Of a stretch of DNA of 53,333 nt, positions 44,999 through 52,537 are shown piece by piece. The notes under the pieces are model-generated. The model was not told the origin of the DNA. It worked only from the letters and a program-made list of their open reading frames with translations, and made no database searches. The stretch is from Oscillospiraceae bacterium (lineage in GTDB: Bacteria > Bacillota > Clostridia > Oscillospirales > Ruminococcaceae): positions 1 through 53,333 of the forward strand of contig JAFSEN010000044.1 of the NCBI GenBank assembly GCA_017435745.1. The letters are read 5' to 3'. The first letter of the stretch is position 1. Each line of letters begins with the position of its first letter. The position numbers were made by a program, and so were the translations under genes.

Positions 44999-45745
44999 TT
45001 ATCTTGTTCCGTGAAGGTTGAGAAATTCGTCTTCTCTGGGTCTTGAAACAATCTGGGTCCAAAAGGGGAAGAAACCCGCGGAAGAAGCTGTGTTGGGCGA
45101 AATTTTGCAGAAAGGGCCGCCGAAATAGGGGATCTTTCCTTTTTCGATAACCGCATCTTTGATGAGAGCGAGTACGTTTTCTCCGGCGAAACCAAAACGT
45201 TCTTCCGGCGCAACCGCAAGATTTATCTGCCAAAGAAAATCGCTTTCGGAATATGCCCCGGCGATTGCAATTGTTTTTCCGTTTTTCTTTGCCCGGAGCA
45301 TAAGAGCGATTGGGCCGTGGCTTTCAAGATCGAAAACTTCTGCTGCAAGGGGTTCGCTTTTAAAACGGTCGAAACCGGAATCGAGGATTTCAATGTCATA
45401 TTTTGCTTCGGTTTTGGGAAGCGAAAAATCCGGAACGCTGTACTGATACATATCGTCGATAGTGTGTCCGTGGAGGTAAAGAATTTCCGCAAGCATTATG
45501 AGGGAGTTGGTTTCAAAAATCCAATCCGGGTCCTTGCCTTCGAAAATGCGTTTGAAATCCGGAACCATTTTTGGAAGAACGGAAAAAATTGCAGAACCGC
45601 CGAAACAAGCGGCCTTCATGGCTTTGTTTCCGGATTCCTTAAGTTCGGTGACAACGATTTTATACGAATCGAAATCATTTTCGGTGCAGTTAAAATCTTT
45701 GGCAAGATGTTTTTTTACAATTTTTGCAACTTCGTAATTATCCAT
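44999..45745 (-). CDS. GNAT-like acetyltransferase
   Basis: A 248-residue soluble protein. The C-terminal half (from about residue 120) resembles a GNAT fold: ALMLRAKKNGKTIAIAGAYSE, INLAVAPEERFGFAGENVLALI with the acetyl-CoA loop in modified form, and NTASSAGFFPFW near the end. The N-terminal half is helical and unassigned. Substrate unknown; the GNAT call is moderate because the RxxGxG loop reads EERFGFAG. Confidence 0.6.
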   Translation of the reverse strand: MDNYEVAKIVKKHLAKDFNCTENDFDSYKIVVTELKESGNKAMKAACFGGSAIFSVLPKMVPDFKRIFEGKDPDWIFETNSLIMLAEILYLHGHTIDDMYQYSVPDFSLPKTEAKYDIEILDSGFDRFKSEPLAAEVFDLESHGPIALMLRAKKNGKTIAIAGAYSESDFLWQINLAVAPEERFGFAGENVLALIKDAVIEKGKIPYFGGPFCKISPNTASSAGFFPFWTQIVSRPREDEFLNLHGTR

Positions 45746-45792
45746 TCTTTTGCCCTCTTTTCATAAACTTTTGGTATAAAACTTTAAATAAT

Positions 45793-46944
45793 TTACAGAT
45801 TGTTGAAGAAATTTCTGATTTCTTCGGAAGTTCCGGAGCAGCTTCCCTGAACAAGTTCGGGTTTTCCGCCGCCCCGGCCGGAAAATTCGGAATTTATCGC
45901 CTTTGCAAAAGCAGAGCAGTTTTCGGTTTTGGAAGAAACAGCATATTTATAATTTCCTTCTTCGCCGTTAAAAACCGCGGCAATTTTGAAATTTTCGCCA
46001 AGAGTAAGACAATATCTGCGAAGTTCGTCCGGGGTCATTCCTTTTTCAAAAACGCAGATTTTTTCGCCGGTTCCGAGTTTTTCGGCTTTAAGGCTGAACA
46101 GTTCCTTTTTCAGCGCGGCTTCGTAAATTTTGTGTTCGGTAATCTCGTTTTCAAGCCGCTTTACCGCGAAGCAAAGTTCTTCCGGTTTTACGGAAAGGGA
46201 ATTTGTCACCTTTATCACGCTGCTGTTTTTTCTTTGGTAATCGGCAAAAGCGCGTTTTCCGCAAAGCATAAAAAGCCTTGTTCCGCCTTTGTAATTTTGA
46301 AAAGCGGTGATTTTTATTATACCGATTTCGCCGGTTTTGTTAACATGCGTTCCGCAGCAGGCGCAGATATCGTATTCGGGAACGGTTACGATCCTTATTT
46401 TTCCGGAAAGTTTTTTCTTGCTTCGGTAGGGAAGAACTTCAAGTTCCTCCTGGGAAGGATGGGTTATTTGAATTGGAAGGTTTTTGTAAACCGCTTCGTT
46501 TGCAAGAAGTTCAAGCTTTTGAACCTGTTCTTCCGAAAGGGGAACGTCAAGATCGATTGTGGTTTCCTCATATCCAAGGTGGAAACCGACGTTGGTTGCC
46601 CCGAAATTTGAATTTGCAAGACCGGAAAAAATATGTTCTCCGCTGTGCTGCTGCATAAAATCAAAACGCTGCTGCCAATTTATTTTCCTGGAAACTTTTT
46701 CGCCTTCCGAAATTGCGGAAGGAAGAAAATGGTGGATGATCCCTTCTTTGTCTTCCTGAACGTCAAGAACTTCAATTCCGTTAAGAGTTCCCTTATCGGG
46801 AAACTGCCCGCCGCCTTCCGGAAAAAAAGCCGTTGAATCAAGAACGGCATCAAAACCGTTTTTACATTCGGAACAGGAAAGAACCTTTGCTTCAAATTTG
46901 GTTATATACGCGCTGTCATCAAAAATCCGTTTTGTGGGTTCCAT
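45793..46944 (-). CDS. AlaX-type alanyl-tRNA editing protein with DHHA1 domain
   Basis: A 383-residue stand-alone relative of the alanyl-tRNA synthetase editing region; AlaX proteins deacylate Ser- or Gly-tRNA(Ala). Visible: TAFFPEGGGQFPDKG near residue 40, the zinc-site HSGEHI (HxxxH) near residue 101 and CCGTHV (CxxxH) near residue 205, then a coiled linker and a DHHA1-like end with GRGGGKPELVQGS. Length matches AlaX-L. Start is the ATG at 46944, right behind AAGGAGG. Confidence 0.92.
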   Translation of the reverse strand: MEPTKRIFDDSAYITKFEAKVLSCSECKNGFDAVLDSTAFFPEGGGQFPDKGTLNGIEVLDVQEDKEGIIHHFLPSAISEGEKVSRKINWQQRFDFMQQHSGEHIFSGLANSNFGATNVGFHLGYEETTIDLDVPLSEEQVQKLELLANEAVYKNLPIQITHPSQEELEVLPYRSKKKLSGKIRIVTVPEYDICACCGTHVNKTGEIGIIKITAFQNYKGGTRLFMLCGKRAFADYQRKNSSVIKVTNSLSVKPEELCFAVKRLENEITEHKIYEAALKKELFSLKAEKLGTGEKICVFEKGMTPDELRRYCLTLGENFKIAAVFNGEEGNYKYAVSSKTENCSAFAKAINSEFSGRGGGKPELVQGSCSGTSEEIRNFFNNL

Positions 46945-46963
46945 AAAAAACCTCCTTTTCAAT

Positions 46964-47021
46964 CAGCCTCCCCCTATCGGGGGGAGGTGGCTTTTGCCTT
47001 TGGCAAAAGACGAAAGGGTGG
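46964..47021. repeat. composite dispersed palindromic repeat
   Basis: GCCTCCCCC tat CGGGGGGAGGTGGC followed by TTTTGCC ttt GGCAAAA and GACGAAAGGGTGG. Lies immediately upstream of the AlaX gene. Confidence 0.65.
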
Positions 47022-47070
47022 AAAATATTTTATATAAATTGAGTATAGCACCATTTTGGAAAAATAACAA

Positions 47071-47099
47071 TTGTAAAAAATAATAGCGCATGATATTAT
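47071..47099 (+). promoter_or_regulatory. promoter of the short-chain reductase gene
   Basis: TTGTAA (47071-47076), 17-bp spacer, TATTAT (47094-47099). Confidence 0.6.
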
Positions 47100-47132
47100 T
47101 ATAAAGGTATTTTGTAAAGGGGGTGCTCCGCT

Positions 47133-47852
47133 TTGAAAAAAGTTGTTCTTGTAACCGGAGGAAGCCGCGGGATCGGAAAAGCGATTTGCGAAAAATTTGC
47201 CGCAGAAGGTTGTCTTGTTGCGGTTAACTATGAAAAAAGCGAAGAAAAAGCAAAAGCTCTTGCGGAAAAAATCGGCGGAAAAGCTTTTTGCGCGGATGTT
47301 TCCGATTATTCCGCGGTATGCAAAATGTTCGATGATATTGAAAAGGAACTTGGCGAAGTTTCCGTACTTATCAACAACGCGGCAATTTCCACCTTCGGTC
47401 TTTTCCAGGATTGCAGCGACGAGGAATGGGAACGCATTTTTGGAGTTAACGTAAAGGGCGTTTTCAACTGTTCAAAGCGCGCGGTTGGAAATATGCTTAA
47501 AAACCAAAGCGGTTCAATAGTCAACATCTCTTCAATCTGGGGAGTTACCGGCGCTTCCTGCGAATGTCATTATTCCGCAGCAAAAGCTGCGGTTATCGGT
47601 TATACAAAAGCCATGGCGAAGGAACTTGGTCCTTCCGGAATAAGGGTGAACTGCGTTGCTCCCGGCGCTGTTGATACCGAAATGAACGCCCGTTTCAGCA
47701 AAGAAGATATGGAAGCGGTTGCGGAAGAATCTGCCCTTGGATATATCGGAAAACCGGAAGAAATTGCGGAGGCGGTTTTCTTTGCCGCAAGCGAAAAAGC
47801 TTCGTATATGACCGGCGCTGTAATAAACGTTAACGGCGGTTCGGTTATATAA
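47133..47852 (+). CDS. short-chain dehydrogenase/reductase, FabG-like
   Basis: A 239-residue SDR: NADP(H)-binding TGGSRGIGKAI at residues 8-18, NNAAIS near residue 82, catalytic Ser in NISSIWG, Tyr/Lys in YSAAKAA near residue 149, and C-terminal YMTGAVINVNGG. It could be a 3-oxoacyl-ACP reductase, but no other fatty-acid synthesis genes are near, so it may act on another substrate. TTG start behind AAGGGGGTG. Single gene. Confidence 0.85.
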   Translation: MKKVVLVTGGSRGIGKAICEKFAAEGCLVAVNYEKSEEKAKALAEKIGGKAFCADVSDYSAVCKMFDDIEKELGEVSVLINNAAISTFGLFQDCSDEEWERIFGVNVKGVFNCSKRAVGNMLKNQSGSIVNISSIWGVTGASCECHYSAAKAAVIGYTKAMAKELGPSGIRVNCVAPGAVDTEMNARFSKEDMEAVAEESALGYIGKPEEIAEAVFFAASEKASYMTGAVINVNGGSVI

Positions 47853-47856
47853 CTGT

Positions 47857-47884
47857 TTGCAAAAGCGCATTTTTGTGGTATAAT
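47857..47884 (+). promoter_or_regulatory. promoter of the BlaI-like gene
   Basis: TTGCAA (47857-47862), 16-bp spacer, TATAAT (47879-47884). Confidence 0.65.
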
Positions 47885-47931
47885 ATATTTTATTAATTTA
47901 TTTGCATTTTACTTTTACGGAGGAATCATAA

Positions 47932-48432
47932 ATGATCAGACTTACCGGAACTCAGCGTGAGCTTATGGAAATTCTTTGGGAAAATGGCCACATGACCCTT
48001 CATGCTCTTACCAAAGCAGCACTTGGAAATGCCGTTACCCCCAACAGAACCGACGCTATTCGTGTTGTTCTTCTTCAGATGGTAACAAAAGGCGCGGTCA
48101 GCGAAGACGCAACCGTTTCTCCCCATATTTATACCCCTATCGTTGACAGAGATGAAGTCGGCTTTGAATCCGGTTTTGTTGATGCCGCAAGAGCAGAAGG
48201 AAACGCACTTCTTACTGCCCTTACCTGCGGAATGGGACTTCCCGGCGAAGTTTACAGCGAAGACCGCGGCCGCCAGATAGACGAGAAAAAGGGAACTTTC
48301 CAGCGCACCGTTACCGACGAAGCAAGAAAAGAAGCCATTAAAGAAGTTATGGCCCAGATCTGCCGCGAACGCGACGAATATGAAGCACAGAAAGCTGCCG
48401 CAAAAGCGGAAGAAGATAAAAAGGAGGATTAA
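47932..48432 (+). CDS. BlaI/MecI-like winged-helix protein
   Basis: A 166-residue soluble protein. Residues 1-75 match the BlaI/CopY winged-helix pattern: LTGTQRELMEILWENGHMTLHAL, then TDAIRVVLLQMVTKGAV and YTPIVDRDE at the wing. The C-terminal half is helical and ends in a strongly acidic/basic tail (EEDKKED). Classical BlaI is regulated by a membrane peptidase BlaR1; none is here. GGAGG precedes the ATG. Three bases separate it from the FakA-like fragment gene. Confidence 0.7.
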   Translation: MIRLTGTQRELMEILWENGHMTLHALTKAALGNAVTPNRTDAIRVVLLQMVTKGAVSEDATVSPHIYTPIVDRDEVGFESGFVDAARAEGNALLTALTCGMGLPGEVYSEDRGRQIDEKKGTFQRTVTDEARKEAIKEVMAQICRERDEYEAQKAAAKAEEDKKED

Positions 48433-48435
48433 TCA

Positions 48436-48693
48436 ATGGAAGAAACCGAATACAGATATGACACCCAGCTTCTTATTGAAGGGACCGACCTTGATGAGGA
48501 CGAGATCCACGATTATCTTATGAACGAAATCCCCGGCGACTGTCTTATCGTTGTGGGCGACGAAGAGCTTATCAAACTTCATTACCACACCAACACCCCT
48601 TGGAAAGTGCTTGAATATTGCGCAACCAAAGGCGAAATTTTTGATATCGTGGTCGAAGATATGGACCGTCAGTCCAGAGGACTTAAAGGTTAA
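48436..48693 (+). CDS. stand-alone FakA (YloV)-type domain
   Basis: An 85-residue protein whose core GDCLIVVGDEELIKLHYHTNTPWKVL matches, over about 26 positions, the segment in fatty-acid kinase FakA just after its DhaL kinase domain (VVVGDxDLIKVHVHTxxPGxVL). It has neither the kinase domain nor the long C-terminal DegV-binding part. Similar small proteins in Clostridia are annotated 'kinase to dihydroxyacetone kinase'. Whether it binds DegV/FakB or another partner is unknown. AAGGAGG precedes the ATG; co-transcribed with the BlaI-like gene and ended by a terminator. Confidence 0.75.
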   Translation: MEETEYRYDTQLLIEGTDLDEDEIHDYLMNEIPGDCLIVVGDEELIKLHYHTNTPWKVLEYCATKGEIFDIVVEDMDRQSRGLKG

Positions 48694-48698
48694 TTTAC

Positions 48699-48734
48699 GG
48701 CAAAAAAGCCGCTCATCATGAGCGGCTTTTTTAG
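48699..48734 (+). terminator. terminator of the BlaI-like/FakA-fragment operon
   Basis: AAAAAGCCGCTCAT c ATGAGCGGCTTTTTT. Confidence 0.9.
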
Positions 48735-48753
48735 TACTATTTTTTTCTTTTGT

Positions 48754-49677
48754 TTATTTTATTTTCTTACCGCAAAGGGGACAGAATTTGTCCTCTTCGG
48801 AAAGGGGAGAACCGCAGGAAGAACAGCAGAAACCGCTTTCAAAATCATTTGCCGATGAATCGCCGTCAAAATTATAATCAATATTTTCGGAAGATTCGGT
48901 TTTTATTTCGTTTGCCTCGAAGGAAGGAACTTCTGCTTCCGGAGAAGTTTTTTTGTTTTTACCGAAAATACCTTTTGCTTTTGCAAACAAACCGGCAACC
49001 AAAGCGACAACAACCGGAACAAGACGGCGCAAAGATTTTATAAAAGCTCTTACAGCGCCTGAATTTGAAGAATCATTTTCGGGAACAACGTTTTCGCTTA
49101 TAATGCTGTCCGTAAGCTTATTCATAAGTTCGGTTTCGCTTTCGGAAATAGGCTTTTCATAATCATAGAAAGAAATTATGCAGTAAATTCCATCAATATA
49201 ACCTATGTAATCAAGTCCGTAAACCTTGGAACCGGCTTCGTAATAATCATAATTTACCGTGACAAAAGTTGTAACTTCGCCTTCATGAACGGAAACGGAA
49301 CAGTTTTCATAACCGTAGCCTATCCATTCTTCTTCGATTTCTTTCATATATTTTTCAAGCCTGGATTTTGAAAGTTCACCAATCTCTTCATAAACTTCAG
49401 TTTGGCGGAGTTCAAAAAATATTTCAGAATAACCGTCTTCCGGAACAAGATACAGCGCAATTCCGTATTCGTTAAAAAGTTCCATAACTAAATCATAATA
49501 AAGATAATACTCAAAAACTTCGGAATCTTCGGGGGTATCTTTTGTTGCGGCTAACCAACCTTCGGGAACTTCGAGGGAAATTTTATATTCCTCAAGTTCA
49601 ACCGTTTCGGCAAAGGCATTTACCGAAACGCAAAAAGCAAAAATAAGCGCCAAAAGAACAGAAATGATTTTTTTCAC
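48754..49677 (-). CDS. exported membrane protein with cytoplasmic zinc ribbon
   Basis: A 307-residue protein with a cleavable-looking signal peptide (VKKIISVLL...VNAFAE), an external beta-rich domain (residues 25-185), one membrane segment (VPVVVALVAGLFA near residue 222), a basic stretch, and a C-terminal zinc ribbon CCSSCG...FCPLCG ending in KKIK. The ribbon is at the far end, opposite to its neighbours' N-terminal ribbons. Family unknown. Start is GTG 49677 behind AGAGGTG; the GTG nine bases earlier overlaps this site. Confidence 0.7.
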   Translation of the reverse strand: MKKIISVLLALIFAFCVSVNAFAETVELEEYKISLEVPEGWLAATKDTPEDSEVFEYYLYYDLVMELFNEYGIALYLVPEDGYSEIFFELRQTEVYEEIGELSKSRLEKYMKEIEEEWIGYGYENCSVSVHEGEVTTFVTVNYDYYEAGSKVYGLDYIGYIDGIYCIISFYDYEKPISESETELMNKLTDSIISENVVPENDSSNSGAVRAFIKSLRRLVPVVVALVAGLFAKAKGIFGKNKKTSPEAEVPSFEANEIKTESSENIDYNFDGDSSANDFESGFCCSSCGSPLSEEDKFCPLCGKKIK

Positions 49678-49713
49678 AGAAAACACCTCTTTTAAAAATC
49701 TTATTACGGCTAA

Positions 49714-49742
49714 ATACTATCATAAAAAGAAAATAATAGCAA
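49714..49742 (-). promoter_or_regulatory. promoter of the exported zinc-ribbon protein gene
   Basis: Minus strand TTGCTA (49742-49737), 17-bp spacer, TAGTAT (49719-49714). Confidence 0.5.
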
Positions 49743-49845
49743 CGCCCGAATACAGTCTAACACATTTGTGTTCAATTGACAACATATGTATTCATAAAAG
49801 CGAAAAAATTATCTTAAACTTATCTTAAAGGTAAGGTGATTTTTT

Positions 49846-50073
49846 ATGCTTGATGCTGTTGTTGTCGGAAGGGTAATACAGCGTATTCGCGAAAGAAAAA
49901 ATATTTCGCAGGAAGTTCTGAGCGGTCTTGCCGGAATCGGCAGAACACATCTCAGCGCAATTGAAAGAGGCGAAAGAAAACCGACGTTGGAAACCTTTTT
50001 TAAATTGAGTGATGCGCTGGATATCCGTCCGAGCGTAATTATGATGGAAATAGAAAAAGAACTCGAAAGATAA
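49846..50073 (+). CDS. XRE-family helix-turn-helix regulator
   Basis: A 75-residue single-domain DNA-binding protein: VIQRIRERKNISQEVLSGLAGIGRTHLSAIERGERKPTLETFFKLSDAL is a textbook HTH_3. There is no sensor domain. Upstream lie the direct repeat TATCTTAAA (twice, about 49811-49829) and the palindrome ACATATGT, possible binding sites. GGTAAGGTG precedes the ATG. Monocistronic. Confidence 0.88.
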   Translation: MLDAVVVGRVIQRIRERKNISQEVLSGLAGIGRTHLSAIERGERKPTLETFFKLSDALDIRPSVIMMEIEKELER

Positions 50074-50075
50074 AA

Positions 50076-50105
50076 AATCCCGTGCTCAATGAGCACGGGA
50101 TTTTG
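50076..50105. terminator. bidirectional terminator with GTGCTCA palindrome
   Basis: AAAAATCCC GTGCTCA a TGAGCAC GGGATTTTGTT. One arm is the exact 8-mer GTGCTCAA. Serves the XRE gene and the converging zinc-ribbon coiled-coil gene. Confidence 0.9.
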
Positions 50106-50837
50106 TTATTCAACAACCACAAGGACTTTGAATGATGTATCATAAAGTTCGTTTGTAAAAGTAAGGGTCGCGTAACCTGCGGAAACAGGGGTTATGAAAA
50201 CGGTTGTGTCCTTGTTTATCCATTCGTCGTCGGACCATTTTGCAATGCAAACGCTGGTGTCCGAAACTTCGAAAGTAAAAGTGGTGTAATAGGTGGAATA
50301 CAGCTTTAGCTCATGCATTCCACCGAAGCGTTTGAGCACCATTACGCCTTTATCCACATGGAAGTTTTCGGTTGCATATCCCCAGGATTCTTCCGAAGCC
50401 AGGACCTTCATAAATTCCTTGTGATAATCGGCTTTTTCGGAAAGTTCGGCAATGGTTTCGGTGTTGTCCTCATCAAGCGCGCGAAGGTCGCCGATTTCCT
50501 GGTTTTTTGCGTCAACGTCCCTTTCAAGCGAACCGATTCTTGCTTTGTTGTCGCGAATTACCCCAAGGTTCGAATTGTTTTCGGCATAGAGTATGTTATA
50601 TTGGTTAATCATATAAATAAGCGCCCCAAGTGAAATTGCAAGAAGGATACCGAGGATAATTGCCGGGACATTTTTCTTCTTTTTTGCGGAAGGAGGAGAT
50701 TCCGGCAAAACCGTTTCGGGGACCGGAACAGCTTCGGGAGCGGGAGGTACTGCGGGTTCCCCGGAGAAAACAAATCCGCAGCGGGGGCAGGATGCTGCTT
50801 CGTCAGAAACGGGCAGCTTGCAGTTTGGGCAGACCAA
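50106..50837 (-). CDS. zinc-ribbon, coiled-coil membrane protein
   Basis: A 243-residue protein: N-terminal zinc ribbon CPNCK...CPRCG (residues 3-21), Pro/Glu-rich linker, membrane helix (residues 59-78, AIILGILLAISLGALIYM), a coiled coil (about residues 80-140, LGVIRDNKARIGSLERDVDAK) and a C-terminal beta domain ending FKVLVVVE, likely outside the cell. Such ribbon-helix-coil proteins are frequent in Clostridia and of unknown function. GGAGAGGAGG precedes the ATG. Confidence 0.7.
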   Translation of the reverse strand: MVCPNCKLPVSDEAASCPRCGFVFSGEPAVPPAPEAVPVPETVLPESPPSAKKKKNVPAIILGILLAISLGALIYMINQYNILYAENNSNLGVIRDNKARIGSLERDVDAKNQEIGDLRALDEDNTETIAELSEKADYHKEFMKVLASEESWGYATENFHVDKGVMVLKRFGGMHELKLYSTYYTTFTFEVSDTSVCIAKWSDDEWINKDTTVFITPVSAGYATLTFTNELYDTSFKVLVVVE

Positions 50838-51008
50838 AAATCCAATCCTCCTCTCCTAAAAAAGTTGATTTACAGATAACATTGTACCACCCCGGAATCA
50901 ATAAAGCAATACAAAAAAGAACGGCCCCGGAAGTGAATTGTTGATAAATTCCACTTTCCGTAATATAATAAAACCGGGAACAGAAAACAGGAAGGAAGGC
51001 TTTGGAAA

Positions 51009-51494
51009 ATGGAAAAAGAAACAAGGGAAAAATACAAAAAGCTTACCGAAAAACTTATTGAAAAAGGGCTTACCGTAACTACCATGGAAAGCTGCACTTC
51101 CGGGCTTATCGCAAGCCTTATCACCGATTCGGAAGGTGCTTCCGCGGCTTTGAAAGGCGCTTTTGTAACATACAGCAACGAAGCGAAAATCATGCAGGGG
51201 GTTCCGGCGGAAACCATTGAAAATTTTGGGGTCTATTCAAAGGAAACCGCCGCGGAAATGGCAAAAGCCTGCCGCAGGGCATATTCTGCGGATATTGGAA
51301 TCGGCATTACCGGAACTTTCGGCAACCTTGACCCGAACAACCCGGATTCCGTTGCCGGAAAAGTGTTCTTTGCTTTTGACAAAAACGGGGAAATTTCGGT
51401 TTTTGAAAGGAATTTTTCGAAAAAGGAAAGCCGCTTCGATTACAAAATCGCCGCCGCAAAGGAAGTTGCGGACGAGCTTGAAAAGCTTTTCTGA
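51009..51494 (+). CDS. pncC: nicotinamide-nucleotide amidohydrolase, CinA C-terminal domain protein
   Basis: A 161-residue enzyme that deamidates nicotinamide mononucleotide in NAD recycling. TMESCTSGLIASLITD near residue 20 holds the nucleophile Ser, TYSNEAKIMQGVP and GVYSKETAAEMA follow, and GIGITGTFG is the conserved loop. Full-length CinA has an extra N-terminal domain that is missing here, which is normal for the PncC form. GGAAGG precedes the ATG. Confidence 0.9.
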   Translation: MEKETREKYKKLTEKLIEKGLTVTTMESCTSGLIASLITDSEGASAALKGAFVTYSNEAKIMQGVPAETIENFGVYSKETAAEMAKACRRAYSADIGIGITGTFGNLDPNNPDSVAGKVFFAFDKNGEISVFERNFSKKESRFDYKIAAAKEVADELEKLF

Positions 51495-51507
51495 AAACAG
51501 AATAATT

Positions 51508-51545
51508 ATACTCAATATATTAGGTATAGTCAAGAGGTTGAGTAT
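51508..51545. promoter_or_regulatory. inverted repeat upstream of the small XRE regulator
   Basis: ATACTCAA (51508-51515) and TTGAGTAT (51538-51545), perfect 8-bp arms with a 22-bp gap; TATAAA follows at 51551. Possible autoregulatory operator. Confidence 0.4.
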
Positions 51546-51570
51546 GATACTATAAAAACGGTGATGAAAC

Positions 51571-51771
51571 ATGATAAGTTACAAGCCGTTTTATGAAACG
51601 CTTTATAAAAAAGGTATTACGGAATATAACCTTATTTACAAGCAAGGTTTTTCCGCAAACACGATTTACCGCATCAAAAAAGGCGAAGCGATCAGCACAA
51701 AAACCCTTGATGCTCTTTGCTACGCTCTCGATTGCGAAGTTTCGGAAATAATTAAATTCGAAAAAGAATAA
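51571..51771 (+). CDS. small Cro/CI-type helix-turn-helix regulator
   Basis: A 66-residue single-domain protein: LYKKGITEYNLIYKQGFSANTIYRIKKGEAISTKTLDALCYALDCEVSEII matches the HTH_26 (YozG-like) pattern. Such proteins usually control their own gene and a neighbour. The only close gene is PncC upstream; downstream is repeat-rich DNA. A terminator follows the stop at once. Confidence 0.85.
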   Translation: MISYKPFYETLYKKGITEYNLIYKQGFSANTIYRIKKGEAISTKTLDALCYALDCEVSEIIKFEKE

Positions 51772-51806
51772 CGCCCTTTGCCGAAGGCAAGGGGCGGTTT
51801 TTTTGT
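51772..51806 (+). terminator. terminator of the small XRE regulator gene
   Basis: CGCCC tttgccgaaggcaa GGGGCG then T7; the loop contains its own small hairpin TTGCC gaa GGCAA. Confidence 0.7.
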
Positions 51807-51831
51807 TAAGTTTTCCAAAAAGGGGAGGTTA

Positions 51832-51946
51832 AACGGAACGGTCAAGACCGTTCCCTACAGTAAAACGGGCGGATATTATCCGCCCCTACATTATCCCTCA
51901 TCCGTCATTTGCTCCGCAAATGCCACCTTCCCCCAAGGGAAGGCTA
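51832..51946. repeat. composite dispersed palindromic repeat
   Basis: Three modules in a row: AACGGAACGGTCAAGACCG (from 51832, identical to 1381), GGGCGGATATTATCCGCCC (51867-51885, as at 39567) and CATCCGTCATTTGCTCCGC (from 51899, as at 39620), then ACCTTCCCCC aa GGGAAGG. Modules are shared between loci but combined differently, so the element is modular. Confidence 0.8.
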
Positions 51947-51949
51947 ATA

Positions 51950-51985
51950 AAAAATACCCGCTCAAACGAGCGGGGAGTTTTTTTA
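51950..51985 (-). terminator. relic copy of the yebC terminator
   Basis: ATACCCGCTC aaa CGAGCGGGGAG, 540 bases from and homologous to the yebC terminator at 52488. Confidence 0.7.
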
Positions 51986-51997
51986 TCTTGATTAAAA

Positions 51998-52057
51998 TTA
52001 ATCTTCGTCCTCTTCTTCGGGCATTTCCCAGGAATGCCAAACGTTGTTGATATTGTT
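51998..52057 (-). pseudogene. relic 3' end of a second, diverged yebC
   Basis: Minus strand encodes NNINNVWHSWEMPEEEDED and a TAA stop, against DDVNNVWHSWEMPEEEDED and TGA in intact yebC. Thirty-one or so bases before the stop codon region are identical; others differ by synonymous or conservative changes, so it derives from a related but not identical yebC. Nothing of the gene remains upstream of this point. Confidence 0.85.
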
Positions 52058-52075
52058 TTATCTTTGTGATAAAAT
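52047..52075 (+). promoter_or_regulatory. promoter of the inserted membrane protein gene
   Basis: TTGATA (52047-52052), 17-bp spacer, TAAAAT (52070-52075). The -35 lies within the relic yebC end. Confidence 0.6.
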
Positions 52076-52095
52076 CAAATCAAGGAGATGTTTTT

Positions 52096-52479
52096 ATGCT
52101 TTTCTTTTTAATTTTAGGTATAGCCTGCATTATAACAGGACTGTTTAATATAATGCTTGCGGTAATGAGCATGAACCCTAAAAATCTTATTACCGTTCCG
52201 GGAGAATTGGTTGCGAAAGATTACCGGGTAAACAATTATACTCGTTTTCGCGAAACTACAAAATACACTTATACTTATAGAGTTAAGAATAAAACTTATA
52301 AAATCAGTTATGTAGAAAGCACTCATCTCGGAAATTTCAGAAACCAATCTCAGATTGTTTATTTACGCGGTTTTCCATGGATTGCAAGTATAGAAAAGTT
52401 TTATTCCGACAGATACTGGCTTTTTGGAATTGAGTTTGTTCTTATAGGTATTTTTGGCTTTTGGTTTTATTCTTCTTAA
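52096..52479 (+). CDS. small membrane protein, DUF3592-like layout
   Basis: A 127-residue protein: membrane helix 1 (residues 2-24, LFFLILGIACIITGLFNI), an external-type beta domain (TVPGELVAKDYRV...YTYTYRVKNKTYKISY), and helix 2 near the C-terminus (YWLFGIEFVLIGIFGFWF). Two helices around a small beta domain is the DUF3592 layout; the match is from pattern, not residue identity. AAGGAGATG precedes ATG 52096. Codon use is A/T-rich and unlike the neighbours, and it lies between an intact and a relic yebC end, so it probably arrived by insertion. Confidence 0.65.
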   Translation: MLFFLILGIACIITGLFNIMLAVMSMNPKNLITVPGELVAKDYRVNNYTRFRETTKYTYTYRVKNKTYKISYVESTHLGNFRNQSQIVYLRGFPWIASIEKFYSDRYWLFGIEFVLIGIFGFWFYSS

Positions 52480-52487
52480 TAATCGAG

Positions 52488-52522
52488 ATAAAAATACCCG
52501 CTCATTCGAGCGGGTATTTTTA
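52488..52522. terminator. terminator of yebC (bidirectional)
   Basis: AAAAATACCCGCTC att CGAGCGGGTATTTTT. Confidence 0.9.
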
Positions 52523-52537
52523 TATGTTCTGATATTA

